Below are positions 25,343 through 35,516 of a DNA stretch of 64,000 nt, in pieces (within the stretch, counting starts at the first letter, position 1; each line of letters starts with the position of its first letter). The translations under genes and the position numbers were made by a program. The DNA is from Sphingomonas paeninsulae (lineage in GTDB: Bacteria; Pseudomonadota; Alphaproteobacteria; Sphingomonadales; Sphingomonadaceae), in assembly GCF_003660165.1 (NCBI RefSeq), contig NZ_CP032829.1:186001-250000 (forward strand). The letters are read 5' to 3'. The notes beneath the pieces were generated by a model. The model was not told the DNA's origin, ran no database searches, and was given only the letters and a program-made list of their open reading frames with translations.

Positions 25343-27570
25343 TAGCTACGTCCCGTCCGTGAGAGTTCGGCAGGCACCGGGTCGCTCGCATATTCGACCG
25401 GCGCGCACTTTTGTTGGAGAGGGCCAAGCAGCACGGTGTCAAAATCCATCAAAACCACGGTGCCGCCTCCGGTTCGATCTGCAAAACTCATGGTTCCGAA
25501 ATGCTCCTCAACGATTTTCTTGACGATCGCGAGACCGAGCCCCGTGCCGCCCGCGCGCGTAGTCATATATGGTTCGACCAGACGGCTTCGTTCGGGGGGC
25601 AGCCCAATCCCCGTGTCCGCAACTGAAATCCGTACGATCTCATCAATCTTGTCGAGTGCCAGCGTGACAGTACCGCCAGCGTCCTCGCCGCCACTCTGCT
25701 GCTGAATGGCTTCAACCGCATTCTTCACAACATTCGTGAGAGCCTGCCCAAGTTGCCGGCGGTCACACACCATATTCGGAGCATCATCGGCAGCATCGAG
25801 CGCGAAGGTAATCGTCGAGTGCGCGACTTCGTGCAGGAACAAGGCCTGACGTGCGATATCGACCAGCGATTCTTCGCGGAAAACTGGCTTTGGCATACGA
25901 GCAAAGGACGAAAACTCATCAACCATACGGCGGAGATCGCCGACCTGCCGGACGATCGTGTCCGTTAGCCGAACGAATGTGGCGGGATCGGATGTGATTT
26001 CACGAGCATAACGGCGTTTCAGACGCTCTGCCGCTAACTGGATCGGGGTCAGCGGGTTCTTGATTTCATGTGCAATACGGCGCGCGACATCCGACCAGGC
26101 AGCGCGTCGCTGATCGAGTAATTGTTCGGTGATGTCGTCGAATGTCAGGACATGGCCGCCCTCATCTGCAACGATTTTAGCGGCGAGCGTCCGTGGTTCG
26201 GCACCCGAAGTCAGCTGAACGATGCCTTCCCGCTCGCCCCGTTCGAGCATACCGTCTAGTTCGGGCGCGATATCGACCAGTTTACGCCCGATCGCCGGGG
26301 TTTCACCCATCGAAAGCAAAGTCTTGGCGGAGAGATTGAGCAGCCGAATTGACCGTTCTGAATCGATCGAAACAACCCCTGCCGTAACCCCTGAAAGCAC
26401 TGCCTCGATCAAGGCGCGACGGCGCTCCAGATCGCCGGTCTGCGCCTCCAGACGCCCCGTCATGCGATTGAATGCGTTGGCAAGTGTTCCGACTTCGTCA
26501 TGCGTGCGCGGAATCGTCACACGCGCAGCCAGATCACCAGCAGTCACCCGCCGAGCGGCATCGACCAATTCGCCGACAGGGCGAACCAGACGATCAGCCA
26601 CGGTAAGCGCAATCCAGACCGCAATGGCGACGATCAGCAACGCAATGATGAAAAGCGCCGCATTGAACTGAAGTTGCAGTTTTCGCGATCGTTCAAGCAA
26701 GTCGCGATAATCGCGCAACACAATCCGTGCCCGCTGTATCTGCGACCCATAAGTCGGATCGATCCGCGCCGCATAAAGATAATTGTCGGAGCCAATGGGC
26801 AGTTTAGTCAATGCACCTATGCCGTTCGGGCTCTCTACGACGACGCTCATCTTACCCGATCGAACGGCGTTCACCATCGCACCTGTAATGAACTTGCCGA
26901 TCTCACGATCATATGGATTCACCAACGCAAGGGAGGCGATTTCCTTGCCGGGCTGCGCACGTAAAATCATGCCTTCGGTCAACTCGCGCTGTGCAAGCTG
27001 GCTCACGAGATAATAGCCGAATTGCGGATCATCCATCGACACGCGACCAAGCGCGTCAGCTAAATCGCCCGACATCGCGACTGAGTTTCGAGAAACCCGA
27101 TCCTCTTCGCGTGCATAGCTTTGCTTGGCGACTTCCGCTGCGCCCTCAAGGGTGCCGCGCGCGTGATCTGAAAACCAGAACGACACACCATACTGAAACA
27201 ATAACGACGCGAAGATGACGACCAGCAGCATCGGGACACTGGCCAGCAGCGAAAAAATTCCCACCAGTCGAACGTGTAATCTACCACTGCCGCCAACAGG
27301 TGAGCGCCGCGCCCGCCCCTTTGCAACCCGCCGACCAAATAGCACGATAAGTGCGATTGAGGGGACAAGGTTTGCCACCAGCAATAGAGCGACCAATGGC
27401 GGTGTCAGAAGCCTTTGCCCTGGGACGCCGCGCGTGAGCACAAGATAGGTTGCCATCGCGATTAACAGAAGAACGGCCACCGTCGCCAGTTCTAAGAATG
27501 GCATCCAGCGATGGCGGCGGAACCATACGGTCGCCCTACGTTGCCATTTTGAACCGCGCGCTATCGCCAT
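25342..27570 (-). CDS. ntrY: Sensor histidine kinase NtrY
   Basis: A 742-residue membrane kinase. Three N-terminal helices (near 24-110), a large extracytoplasmic region, a fourth helix near 300-320 (AALFIIALLIVAIAVW), then HAMP (VADRLVRPVGELVDAARRVTAGD), PAS (about 395-490), the HisKA H-box [19 protein letters not shown] and HATPase_c motifs (VKNAVEAIQQQ, DTGIGLPP, GTGLGLAIVKKIVEEH). It phosphorylates NtrX in response to nitrogen or redox/envelope signals in related bacteria. It lies 63 bases downstream of ntrC on the same strand, so it may be part of the dusB-ntrB-ntrC transcript or have its own promoter there. Confidence 0.94.
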   Translation of the reverse strand: MAIARGSKWQRRATVWFRRHRWMPFLELATVAVLLLIAMATYLVLTRGVPGQRLLTPPLVALLLVANLVPSIALIVLFGRRVAKGRARRSPVGGSGRLHVRLVGIFSLLASVPMLLVVIFASLLFQYGVSFWFSDHARGTLEGAAEVAKQSYAREEDRVSRNSVAMSGDLADALGRVSMDDPQFGYYLVSQLAQRELTEGMILRAQPGKEIASLALVNPYDREIGKFITGAMVNAVRSGKMSVVVESPNGIGALTKLPIGSDNYLYAARIDPTYGSQIQRARIVLRDYRDLLERSRKLQLQFNAALFIIALLIVAIAVWIALTVADRLVRPVGELVDAARRVTAGDLAARVTIPRTHDEVGTLANAFNRMTGRLEAQTGDLERRRALIEAVLSGVTAGVVSIDSERSIRLLNLSAKTLLSMGETPAIGRKLVDIAPELDGMLERGEREGIVQLTSGAEPRTLAAKIVADEGGHVLTFDDITEQLLDQRRAAWSDVARRIAHEIKNPLTPIQLAAERLKRRYAREITSDPATFVRLTDTIVRQVGDLRRMVDEFSSFARMPKPVFREESLVDIARQALFLHEVAHSTITFALDAADDAPNMVCDRRQLGQALTNVVKNAVEAIQQQSGGEDAGGTVTLALDKIDEIVRISVADTGIGLPPERSRLVEPYMTTRAGGTGLGLAIVKKIVEEHFGTMSFADRTGGGTVVLMDFDTVLLGPLQQKCAPVEYASDPVPAELSRTGRS

Positions 27571-27633
27571 CGTGACATGGATACCACGTCATCGTGGCTT
27601 TTCAACAACACTTTGCCGCACGGTGACGGCAAA

Positions 27634-29070
27634 TCACCGCGTTCGTCCCCGCTGGGCTTCGATACCGAGATCGCTGAGCTTCTTTCGCAACGTGTTCCGA
27701 TTGATCCCAAGAAGTTCGGCTGCCTTCAGCTGATTTCCACGCACCGACGCCAGCGTTGCGATTAACAACGGACGTTCGACCTGTTCAACAATGCGTGCAT
27801 GGAGGCCCGAGGGTGGCAATTTGCCACCAAATTGCACAAAGTAACGAGCCAGATGCATTTCGATCGCCTGCTCAAGTGAATCAGAAGCTTCTGCCCCCAA
27901 ATCGCCGCTACTGCCGCCGCCAAGTTGCGCCTCGATTAGAGCCGCAGGAATTACCGGGTCGCGCGCGATGGCAGCCAGACGCCGCATCAAATTCTCAAGC
28001 TCGCGGACATTTCCCGGCCAGTTATGCGCAGCCAATCGCTCTGTACCCGCGACATCGATACGCTTACGCGGTAAACCTTCGGCTGCGGCGCGTTCCAGAA
28101 AATATTGAGCAAGCAATCCGATATCATCCCCCCGCTGACGCAGCGCAGGCAAATTGATCGGCACAACGTTCAACCGGTAAAAAAGGTCTTCGCGGAACTG
28201 ACCCGCAGCGATCAGTTCGGGCAGATGTTTGTGAGTAGCCGCGATAATCCGTACATCCACCTTGACGGTGCGATTGCCTCCGACCGTGGTGAACTCACCC
28301 GACTGGAGCACGCGCAGCAGACGAGTCTGCGCTTCCATCGGCATATCGCCGATCTCGTCGAGAAAAAGCGTACCGCCGGAAGCCTGCTCAAACCGTCCGG
28401 CATTACGAACCAGCGCGCCCGTAAATGCGCCACGCTCATGTCCGAAAAGTTCCGCTTCGATCAGCTCGCGCGGAATAGCCGCCATATTAACCGCGATGAA
28501 CGGTGATGCTTTGCGCGCGCCAAGGTCGTGGAGTGCCCGTGCAACCAACTCCTTGCCGGTCCCCGATTCACCCAGCACCAGCACGGTCAGATCGGTCGAT
28601 ACCACACGGGCAATCATGCGGTACACGTCCTGCATCGCAGCGGAGCGACCAATCAGCGGCAGATCGGCGTCTTCAGAAGGAACGCTCGGCTCATCACGCC
28701 CATGACTGCGCGCAAGACCATCGCGAACCGCGCGAGTCAGCTCATCCAGATCGAACGGTTTCGGCAAATATTCAAATGCGCCTTGTTCGGTCGCCCGCAC
28801 CGCTGTCGTCAGCGTGTTTTGCGCCGACAAGACGATGACCGGCAGGTCAGGTCGCTGCGCCAGGATAGTAGGAACAAGGTCGAGGCCATTACCATCAGGC
28901 AACACGACATCGGTGATTAAGACATCGGGGACAAAGCTCTCAAGCAGCGCGACCTGTTCGGCGACAGATCCCGCTGTGCGGACCTCATGCCCGTCCCGTT
29001 TCAGCGCCTCAGTAACAACCATCCGGATCGCCGCATCGTCATCGACCAGCAGAATTTTCGCGCGTTTCAT
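27634..29070 (-). CDS. ntrC: Nitrogen regulator NtrC (sigma-54 activator)
   Basis: A 478-residue enhancer-binding protein, started at the ATG that gives MKRAKILLVDDDAA (29070), 10 bases after the ntrB stop. Receiver 1-120 with Asp54 (VLITDVVLPDG); AAA+ domain with Walker A GESGTGKE (168-175), the sigma-54 contact loop GAFTGA (214-219) and GGTLFLDEIGDMP. The C-terminal Fis-type DNA-binding domain ends GNQLKAAELLGINRNTLRKK. It activates nitrogen-assimilation genes such as glnA when phosphorylated by NtrB. It contrasts with the neighbouring NtrX, which lacks the GAFTGA loop. Confidence 0.95.
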   Translation of the reverse strand: MKRAKILLVDDDAAIRMVVTEALKRDGHEVRTAGSVAEQVALLESFVPDVLITDVVLPDGNGLDLVPTILAQRPDLPVIVLSAQNTLTTAVRATEQGAFEYLPKPFDLDELTRAVRDGLARSHGRDEPSVPSEDADLPLIGRSAAMQDVYRMIARVVSTDLTVLVLGESGTGKELVARALHDLGARKASPFIAVNMAAIPRELIEAELFGHERGAFTGALVRNAGRFEQASGGTLFLDEIGDMPMEAQTRLLRVLQSGEFTTVGGNRTVKVDVRIIAATHKHLPELIAAGQFREDLFYRLNVVPINLPALRQRGDDIGLLAQYFLERAAAEGLPRKRIDVAGTERLAAHNWPGNVRELENLMRRLAAIARDPVIPAALIEAQLGGGSSGDLGAEASDSLEQAIEMHLARYFVQFGGKLPPSGLHARIVEQVERPLLIATLASVRGNQLKAAELLGINRNTLRKKLSDLGIEAQRGRTR

Positions 29071-29080
29071 CTTATGATAC

Positions 29081-30163
29081 TCATCGAGCTCTTGGCAGTA
29101 ACATACGGAAAACGGACCGTTCTGGTATTCCTTCGCGAGCAAATTGAATGATACCACCATTATCACGGATTAACTTGTCGACCAGCGCCAGGCCAAGACC
29201 ACGGCCTGATGATTTGGACGAAACGAACGGCTCAAACAAATGATCAACGATTTCTGCCGGAGGACCGGGACCATCGTCGATAATGCAAAGCTCGATGGGA
29301 ACCGATAGTCGGCGCCCCCCTTCGCCCGGCACAGCAACGCCGTGACGATATCTCGTAGTAAGCCAGATCGTTCCCTTATTTCCTTTCGGAACCGCCTCAT
29401 TCGCGTTCTTGAGCAGGTTAAGAATCACCTGCACCATAGAATCGCGATGAACGAGTACCGGAGGCAGCGACGGATCGAATTGATCCTTTATATCGACATT
29501 CAGACCGAAACCGCTGCTGGCAACCGCTCGGGCATGATCGAGAATGGCGTAAATATTCTCAACCTTCCGCTCCAACGGACGATTATCGGTGAACTGCTCC
29601 ATCCGGTCTATTAGACCAGCTACGCGATCGACTTCATCGCGGATCAGCTTAGTCATGCGACGCGCCTCAGGCGAAGCTTCGGCATCGAGCAACTGGGCAG
29701 CACCGCGAATGCCTGAAAGCGGGTTCTTGATTTCGTGGGCGAGCATCGCGGCAACGCCGATCGCAGTACGACTTCCGGTTCGACGTTCGCCGATTGCCTG
29801 AGCCGCGGCGGCACCGTGAAGCGATACCAAGCGCCAACCATCATGATCGGGCAACGGGGTCGAATGAAAATCGATGCGCGTCCGCCCTTCTCTCGGTCGT
29901 TCAACGATACAGTCGAAGGAAGCAAAAACAGCCTCCTCCCGCAGGCCGGCGAGGCACGATTCAGGAAGGCGGAGGACCATCCCAAACGGCTTGTGAATCA
30001 GATAACCTGAGCTGGCGTTCAGAAATATCTCAGCAGCAGCATTTACCGCCGCAATGCGCCCCTCCCCATCAAGGACGATGAGGGCGCTTGGTAATGCGGC
30101 GATAAGGACATCGGCACCGGGCCCCGAGGGGACCGCGGTCAGGCCGCTGCGCGCGAGAGCCAC
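29081..30163 (-). CDS. ntrB: Nitrogen-regulation sensor kinase NtrB
   Basis: A 360-residue soluble kinase with no membrane helix. PAS domain about 18-115 ([23 protein letters not shown]), HisKA with phospho-acceptor His143 in [17 protein letters not shown], and HATPase_c ([36 protein letters not shown]). In the family it is controlled by PII protein and phosphorylates NtrC. The start at 30163 overlaps the 3' end of dusB by 25 bases, as in the classic nifR3-ntrB-ntrC operon of alphaproteobacteria. Confidence 0.94.
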   Translation of the reverse strand: MALARSGLTAVPSGPGADVLIAALPSALIVLDGEGRIAAVNAAAEIFLNASSGYLIHKPFGMVLRLPESCLAGLREEAVFASFDCIVERPREGRTRIDFHSTPLPDHDGWRLVSLHGAAAAQAIGERRTGSRTAIGVAAMLAHEIKNPLSGIRGAAQLLDAEASPEARRMTKLIRDEVDRVAGLIDRMEQFTDNRPLERKVENIYAILDHARAVASSGFGLNVDIKDQFDPSLPPVLVHRDSMVQVILNLLKNANEAVPKGNKGTIWLTTRYRHGVAVPGEGGRRLSVPIELCIIDDGPGPPAEIVDHLFEPFVSSKSSGRGLGLALVDKLIRDNGGIIQFAREGIPERSVFRMLLPRAR

Positions 30164-31137
30164 GGGTCATAAAAATCAGCGAGCATATCAAGCACCGTGT
30201 GTTGGTTCAAAACCTGATTCACACGATTTCTGAACTCGGCCGAACCGGTCAAGCCTTTGGTGTACCAACCGATGTGCTTACGCGCCATCGCAACGCCGAT
30301 ATAGTCACCATAATGTTCAAGCATCGCTTGATAATGGTTTGCGATCAGGTGATATTGTTCCTCTATACTCGGGTCCGGCAAGCGCTCCCCGCGCGTCAGA
30401 AATGCCATAACCTGGGCTAGCAGCCACGGACGCCCATAGGCTCCCCTCCCGATCATCACGCCATCCGCGCCCGAAGCATCGAGCGCAGCGACGGCATCGT
30501 CGACCGAACAAATATCCCCGTTCGCGATAACGGGGATCGAAACTGCCTCTTTCACCTTTGCGATGAACGACCAATCCGCCGTACCTTTGTACATCTGGCA
30601 ACGCGTCCGGCCATGGACAGTAATCATCTGGATGCCCAGATCCTCGGCGATGCGCGCAAGTTCAGGTGCGTTGAGGCTATTGTCGTCCCAGCCCATCCGC
30701 ATCTTCAGCGTGACCGGTACATCGACGGCCTTAACCGTCGCTTCGATAATCGCGGCGGCAAGGGGCAACTGACGCATCAGTGCCGAACCGGCATCACCAT
30801 TGACCACCTTCTTCACGGGGCAACCCATGTTGATATCGATGATAGCGGCACCCCGGTCAGCGTTCAGCTTGGCGGCCTCTGCCATTTCCCGAGGCGAACA
30901 ACCGGCAAGCTGCATTGAAACCGGCTCTTCCAGAGGAGCCCATGCCGCTTTCTGCAAAGATTGCCGCGTCTCACGGATCATCGCTGCGCTGGCGATCATT
31001 TCCGTCACATTCAAACCCGACCCATAGCGTCGGACGACAGTACGAAACGGCATATCGGTGACACCCGTCATCGGTGCCAAAATGACCGGCGTCTCGATCC
31101 GCACGGGACCAATATTGATGGGTTGAACACGCGACAT
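30139..31137 (-). CDS. dusB: tRNA-dihydrouridine synthase DusB (NifR3)
   Basis: A 332-residue FMN TIM-barrel enzyme that reduces uridines of tRNA to dihydrouridine. Motifs: [42 protein letters not shown] (with the catalytic Cys), [22 protein letters not shown] and [12 protein letters not shown]. It heads the ntr operon, hence its old name nifR3. It is divergent from ispDF; the 88 bases between 31137 and 31226 must hold both promoters. Confidence 0.94.
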   Translation of the reverse strand: MSRVQPINIGPVRIETPVILAPMTGVTDMPFRTVVRRYGSGLNVTEMIASAAMIRETRQSLQKAAWAPLEEPVSMQLAGCSPREMAEAAKLNADRGAAIIDINMGCPVKKVVNGDAGSALMRQLPLAAAIIEATVKAVDVPVTLKMRMGWDDNSLNAPELARIAEDLGIQMITVHGRTRCQMYKGTADWSFIAKVKEAVSIPVIANGDICSVDDAVAALDASGADGVMIGRGAYGRPWLLAQVMAFLTRGERLPDPSIEEQYHLIANHYQAMLEHYGDYIGVAMARKHIGWYTKGLTGSAEFRNRVNQVLNQHTVLDMLADFYDPWLSRAAA

Positions 31138-31225
31138 AGTTTGGACCGAATTTGCCTAGAAAAGAGGCAGTCGCCTAGCCCCAATGACGCTGGCGGGCAA
31201 GCACATTGGTCGGTACAGCGAATCG

Positions 31226-32383
31226 ATGAACCGAACAGCAGCCCTGATCGTCGCCGCAGGGCGTGGTGTTCGCGCAGGTGGCGAACTTCCTAAACAATAT
31301 GTGCCGATCAGCGGCGTGGCAGTGATTGCGCGCTCGGTCGATGCCTTTGTGGGATTGCCGGTATATATCGTTATTGCCGACGGGCAGCAGGGTTTGCTCG
31401 ATACCGCGCTTGCAGGCCGCGCTGTTGCCGGGATCATCATTGGCGGGACAGAGCGTCAGGATTCGGTGCGCGCCGGACTCGCCGCGATTGCTAGAACCGC
31501 AGATCGCGTGCTCATCCATGATGCAGCTCGGCCATTGCTGCCTCGGGCTGTGATCGATCGGCTGGTTGCCGCACTGGAGAAATCGGACGGAGCGGTGCCT
31601 GTGCTGCCGGTCGCGGATAGTGTCGCCCGCGCGTCCAATGCTCTCGACACAAGCGATCAGGATTTAGGAAACGCCGTGGACCGCACAAACCTCTTTCGGG
31701 TCCAAACCCCACAGGCCTTCCGTCTGGACGCCATCATAAAGGCGCATGAGCAATGGTCCGGCCCCCCAGCCACCGACGATGCCCAGGTCGCTCGCGCAGC
31801 GGGTTTCAGGGTTGCAATGGTGGCGGGCGACACCGCGCTCGACAAGATTACTCATGCGGAGGACTTTACACGCGCCGAAACGTCGCTCGCCAGCACAATG
31901 GTCAGTCGCAGCGCGATGGGATTCGACGTTCATAGGCTCGAGCTGGACGAGGAACTCTGGCTCTGCGGTGTCCTAATCCCCCATACCCACGGCCTGTCGG
32001 GCCATTCGGATGCCGACGTCGCGCTTCACGCGATTACCGACGCGCTGCTGGGCACAATCGGCGACGGCGACATCGGTAGCCACTTTCCACCAAGCGATCC
32101 TCAATGGCGAGGGGCATCGTCCGACCGTTTTGTGACGCACGCCCGCGATTTGATTCTGGCGAAGGGTGGCCGGATCGATCACGTAGATCTTACCTTGATC
32201 TGTGAGGCACCAAAGGTTGGCCCTCATCGCGAAGCGATGCGGGCGAGGCTGGGCGAATTGCTACGATTGCGACCTTCGCAGATCAGTATAAAGGCAACGA
32301 CGACCGAGAGACTCGGCTTTGCAGGGCGCGGCGAAGGTATCGCCGCTCAAGCTATTGCGACGGTAACGGCGGGAATTGATTGA
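31226..32383 (+). CDS. ispDF: Bifunctional IspD/IspF of the MEP isoprenoid pathway
   Basis: A 385-residue fusion of two non-consecutive MEP-pathway enzymes. Residues 1-215: MEP cytidylyltransferase (ALIVAAGRGVRAGGELPKQY; HDAARPLLP; TDDAQVARAAG). Residues 225-385: MEcPP synthase (MGFDVHRLE with metal-binding Asp and His; GHSDADVALHAITDALLG; HFPPSDPQW; KATTTERLGFAGRGEG). Such fusions are common in alphaproteobacteria. I chose ATG 31226 because it gives the usual N-terminus. The stop overlaps the next gene (TGATG). Confidence 0.94.
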   Translation: MNRTAALIVAAGRGVRAGGELPKQYVPISGVAVIARSVDAFVGLPVYIVIADGQQGLLDTALAGRAVAGIIIGGTERQDSVRAGLAAIARTADRVLIHDAARPLLPRAVIDRLVAALEKSDGAVPVLPVADSVARASNALDTSDQDLGNAVDRTNLFRVQTPQAFRLDAIIKAHEQWSGPPATDDAQVARAAGFRVAMVAGDTALDKITHAEDFTRAETSLASTMVSRSAMGFDVHRLELDEELWLCGVLIPHTHGLSGHSDADVALHAITDALLGTIGDGDIGSHFPPSDPQWRGASSDRFVTHARDLILAKGGRIDHVDLTLICEAPKVGPHREAMRARLGELLRLRPSQISIKATTTERLGFAGRGEGIAAQAIATVTAGID

Positions 32384-32934
32384 TGAAAACGGGTTCTTTG
32401 CCGTTCGCTGTTACTGCGATGGCTATGTCACTGGTTCAAGCAGCAGGAGCGGCCACAACACCGTCGGCTGTTTGCATAACTTCCACCGAATTGCGCGCGG
32501 GAATGGCGTATCTGGTTCCGGCAATGATTCGCGGCGTCCGCGAAAAGTGCACAACCATCCTTCCACGCGATGCCTATCTGAACAAGCACGGCGATGAATT
32601 GATCACCCGTTTTCAGGCGTCACGGATGACCGATACGAAGGCGCTGCAATCGCTGGTCGGCAAAATACAACCCAATCCCGACGTCCCCGCTTCGGCAAAC
32701 GGCGCGATGGCCGATGTGATCGCAGCAACTCTCGTCGCCAAAATGCAGGCCACGATAAAGCCGACGACATGCCCCGGCATCGATAAAACACTGGCCCTGC
32801 TCGATCCGCTGCCTGCTGAAAACGTCGTCGGCCTGTTTGAACTGATCGGATCCGCCGTTACCAAGGACGATGCGAGAAAGAGCAAAGCGAAGGGGCGTTT
32901 GCCCGATGTTCAACTTTGCGAGCACTCCAAGTGA
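32383..32934 (+). CDS. Secreted hypothetical protein
   Basis: One hundred eighty-three residues with a signal peptide (MKTGSLPFAVTAMAMSLVQAAGA, cleavage after AGAA) and a small helical domain. It has two widely spaced Cys pairs (VCITSTEL/EKCTTIL and TTCPGID/QLCEHSK) that could form disulfides in the periplasm. No known family is recognised. ATG 32383 overlaps the ispDF stop, and its own stop overlaps the GTG of pncC (GTGA), so the three genes form one translationally coupled operon. Whether it has any link to isoprenoid or NAD metabolism is not evident. Confidence 0.75.
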   Translation: MKTGSLPFAVTAMAMSLVQAAGAATTPSAVCITSTELRAGMAYLVPAMIRGVREKCTTILPRDAYLNKHGDELITRFQASRMTDTKALQSLVGKIQPNPDVPASANGAMADVIAATLVAKMQATIKPTTCPGIDKTLALLDPLPAENVVGLFELIGSAVTKDDARKSKAKGRLPDVQLCEHSK

Positions 32935-33470
32935 CCGACGCCAAGCCTACCCCTGAGCGGATCGATACGTTGTTGCCGGCTGAACTCGTCGACATGGCAA
33001 AAAGAGTTCTTGATGCCAACCGCTCGATTGGACGCACTGTTGCTGTCGCGGAAAGCTGCACCGGCGGACTGGTCGCGGCGGCGCTGACCGAACATCCAGG
33101 ATCGTCCGACGTGTTTATGGCAAGCATCGTTTCCTATTCAAACGCGGCAAAGATTGCGCATCTGGGCGTTGGCAGCGACATCGTCGAGACGTTCGGATCC
33201 GTGTCGATTGCGACTGCGTGGGCGATGGCACAAGGAATGCTCAACCGCAGCGATGCCGATATAGCGGTCGCAATAACTGGCATCGCCGGTCCGGACGGCG
33301 GCGATGAGAAGAAGCCGGTTGGAACAGTGGTCTTCGCAGTTGCCCTGCGTGGCGGCGACCCCGAAGATATCCATGCGGACAAGAAATACTTTGCCGACAA
33401 TGGCCGTGGCGGGGTTCGGCTTCAGGCCGCGCTTTGTGCGCTCGACTTACTGATGCCCGTCGCCGCGTAA
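32931..33470 (+). CDS. pncC: Nicotinamide-nucleotide amidohydrolase (CinA C-terminal type)
   Basis: A 179-residue stand-alone CinA C-domain that deamidates nicotinamide mononucleotide for NAD recycling. Motifs: VAESCTGGLVAAALT, SIVSYSNAAKIAHLGV, AVAITGIAGPDGGDEKKPVGTV. The MoaB-like N-terminal domain of full CinA is absent, as in E. coli PncC-type proteins. The start is GTG 32931, inside the stop of the upstream gene. The 3' end overlaps the convergent ratA gene by 49 bases. Confidence 0.92.
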   Translation: MTDAKPTPERIDTLLPAELVDMAKRVLDANRSIGRTVAVAESCTGGLVAAALTEHPGSSDVFMASIVSYSNAAKIAHLGVGSDIVETFGSVSIATAWAMAQGMLNRSDADIAVAITGIAGPDGGDEKKPVGTVVFAVALRGGDPEDIHADKKYFADNGRGGVRLQAALCALDLLMPVAA

Positions 33471-33889
33471 AGCGTATAGGCGCGGGTTTCGAACGCGTTG
33501 ATCATTTTGCGCAGGGCCGCATCGAACATTTGGCCAGCAATGGCTTCGAACACCCGGTTTTTGAATGCGAATTCCACCGAGAAGTCGATTGTGCAGCCAC
33601 CAGGAGCGGCTGCGAAATGCCATTCATTGCGCAGAAATTTCAGTGGACCGTCAATATAGTCGACCTTGATGCAGACGGCGCGGTCCTTGGTTACCCGGCT
33701 GGTAAAATGTTCACGTAATGCGCGAAATCCGACGATCAGGTCCGCCACCATTTCCGTTGGGCTGTCCGATCTAACACGGACAGCACTGACCCAGGGCAAA
33801 AACTCCGCGTATTTTCCCACGTCGGCAACCAGATCGAACATCTGTTCTGGCGTATGTGGCAGAAACTTCTTTTCGCGATGGGCAGGCAT
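33422..33889 (-). CDS. RatA/Coq10-family START-domain protein
   Basis: A 155-residue protein with the polyketide-cyclase/START-like fold of Coq10 and RatA ([61 protein letters not shown]). In alphaproteobacteria this family is taken as a coenzyme Q-binding/chaperone protein; in E. coli RatA was described as a toxin that blocks ribosome assembly. The ATG at 33889 overlaps the lipA stop by one base (TAATG), so lipA and this gene are co-translated. A role in quinone handling is more likely here than toxicity (inference). Confidence 0.85.
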   Translation of the reverse strand: MPAHREKKFLPHTPEQMFDLVADVGKYAEFLPWVSAVRVRSDSPTEMVADLIVGFRALREHFTSRVTKDRAVCIKVDYIDGPLKFLRNEWHFAAAPGGCTIDFSVEFAFKNRVFEAIAGQMFDAALRKMINAFETRAYTLYAATGISKSSAQSAA

Positions 33890-34824
33890 TAGACGCGCGC
33901 CAACTTTGCCTCGCGCGCTGCACGGAGCTTCGCGAAATCGTCCCCGGCGTGATAGCTGGATCGGGTCAGCGGACTGGAGGCGACGAGCAGAAATCCCTTC
34001 GCACGAGCGATCCCGGCATAGGCATTGAAGCTGGCCGGGGTCACGAAGTCGATGACCTTGGCATGACGTGGCGTCGGCTGGAGATACTGGCCGAGCGTCA
34101 GGAAATCGACATCGGCAGAGCGCATATCGTCCATCACCTGATGCACTTCGAGCCGATCTTCGCCGAGGCCCATCATCATGCCCGACTTTGTGAAAATCGA
34201 CGGATCGTGGCGCTTGACGCTTTCTAACAAGCGAAGCGACGCATAATAACGCGCACCGGGGCGGATGGTTGGGTAAAGCCGCGGCACGGTTTCGAGGTTA
34301 TGATTATAAACGTCTGGTCGAGCAGAAACAATCGACTCTACAGCTGCTTGAGACTTATTTCTGAAATCCGGTGTGAGGATTTCAATCGTAGTATTCGGCG
34401 TTGTCCGGCGCAGCGCCTCGATCACCTTCACGAACTGCGACGCGCCACCGTCTGGCAAATCATCACGATCAACTGAAGTGATGACAATATGCTGGAGCCC
34501 GAGCTCAGCAGCGGCATCGGCCGTATGCTGTGGCTCCAGTGCATCTACAGCACGCGGCATCCCGGTTTTCACATTGCAAAATGCACAGGCGCGCGTGCAC
34601 GTGTCACCCAGAATCATCACCGTGGCGTGCTTTTTCGTCCAGCATTCGCCGATATTCGGGCAAGCCGCTTCTTCACATACCGTGGAAAGATTGAGTCGCC
34701 GCATCAGATCGCGTGTCTCGGTGAAAGCTACACCCATCGGCGCTTTTACGCGGATCCAGTCGGGCTTACGCGCTCTGGGCGTAGGAACAGGCGCGGGAAA
34801 TGCTAAAGGATCTGCTTCACTCAT
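33889..34824 (-). CDS. lipA: Lipoyl synthase
   Basis: A radical-SAM enzyme of 311 residues that inserts sulfurs into octanoyl groups on lipoyl domains. The auxiliary cluster Cys are in [12 protein letters not shown], the radical-SAM CxxxCxxC is CTRACAFC, and the C-terminal Ser ligand is in RSSYHAGD. I chose ATG 34824 ([10 protein letters not shown]); a GTG at 34860 would add 12 residues and cannot be excluded. It shares an operon with the Coq10-like gene. The gene is divergent from carbonic anhydrase. Confidence 0.94.
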   Translation of the reverse strand: MSEADPLAFPAPVPTPRARKPDWIRVKAPMGVAFTETRDLMRRLNLSTVCEEAACPNIGECWTKKHATVMILGDTCTRACAFCNVKTGMPRAVDALEPQHTADAAAELGLQHIVITSVDRDDLPDGGASQFVKVIEALRRTTPNTTIEILTPDFRNKSQAAVESIVSARPDVYNHNLETVPRLYPTIRPGARYYASLRLLESVKRHDPSIFTKSGMMMGLGEDRLEVHQVMDDMRSADVDFLTLGQYLQPTPRHAKVIDFVTPASFNAYAGIARAKGFLLVASSPLTRSSYHAGDDFAKLRAAREAKLARV

Positions 34825-34889
34825 GGAATTCAGATAGCGATTGAGGCGGTGGGTTGCCACCCCTGGCGATCACCGACTAGGCAAACATT

Positions 34890-35516
34890 ATGATCGATGC
34901 TCTTCTCGACGGCTATGGCCGCTTTCGCACGCAACAATGGGCGCATGAAAAGGAGCGCTGGGAACGACTGGCAAACGGGCAGAAGCCCCGGACAATGGTC
35001 ATCGCCTGTTCCGACAGCCGAGTCGATCCGACGACGATCTTTGACGCGTCCCCCGGTGAGATGTTCGTTGTCCGCAACATCGCCAATCTTGTACCGCCAT
35101 TCGAAATTGGCGGCGGCCGACATGGCGTGTCCGCCGCCCTGGAGTTTGCTGTAACGCAGATTGAGGTGGCGGAGGTCATGGTCATGGGTCACGGTGGCTG
35201 TGGGGGCATCGCAGCCGCTATGACGCGCCAGTTCGAACACAGTCGTGCGGGCGAAGGCGGCTTCATCGCGCACTGGATCGACCTGCTGGACGACGCGCGT
35301 GACCGGATCATTGCGGAATACGGGCACGGGCCAGAGGCGGTTCGCGCGCTTGAGATGGAGGCCGTGAAGGTCAGCATCGCCAACTTGCGGACATTTCCGT
35401 GCATTCCAGAGCGTGAGGCAGCCGGAACGCTCAAACTGCGCGGGAGCTATTTCGCAATTGCCGATGGCGTGCTGTGGTTGCTGGACGAAGCCACCGGAGC
35501 ATTTTCGCCAGCTTAG
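34890..35516 (+). CDS. Beta-carbonic anhydrase
   Basis: A 208-residue zinc enzyme that interconverts CO2 and bicarbonate. Zinc-ligand motif [11 protein letters not shown] (Cys, Asp, Arg) and the second pair in MGHGGCGGI (His, Cys) are present, with the substrate-pocket segment [12 protein letters not shown]. It is a standard-length beta class enzyme with no signal peptide. It lies between divergent lipA and convergent kup; its stop overlaps the kup 3' end by 4 bases. Confidence 0.95.
   Translation: MIDALLDGYGRFRTQQWAHEKERWERLANGQKPRTMVIACSDSRVDPTTIFDASPGEMFVVRNIANLVPPFEIGGGRHGVSAALEFAVTQIEVAEVMVMGHGGCGGIAAAMTRQFEHSRAGEGGFIAHWIDLLDDARDRIIAEYGHGPEAVRALEMEAVKVSIANLRTFPCIPEREAAGTLKLRGSYFAIADGVLWLLDEATGAFSPA

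Noticed and set aside
33422-33889. RatA toxin of a toxin-antitoxin pair
   Set aside because: No RatB/antitoxin-like partner is adjacent; linkage with lipA and family membership favour the Coq10-like role.
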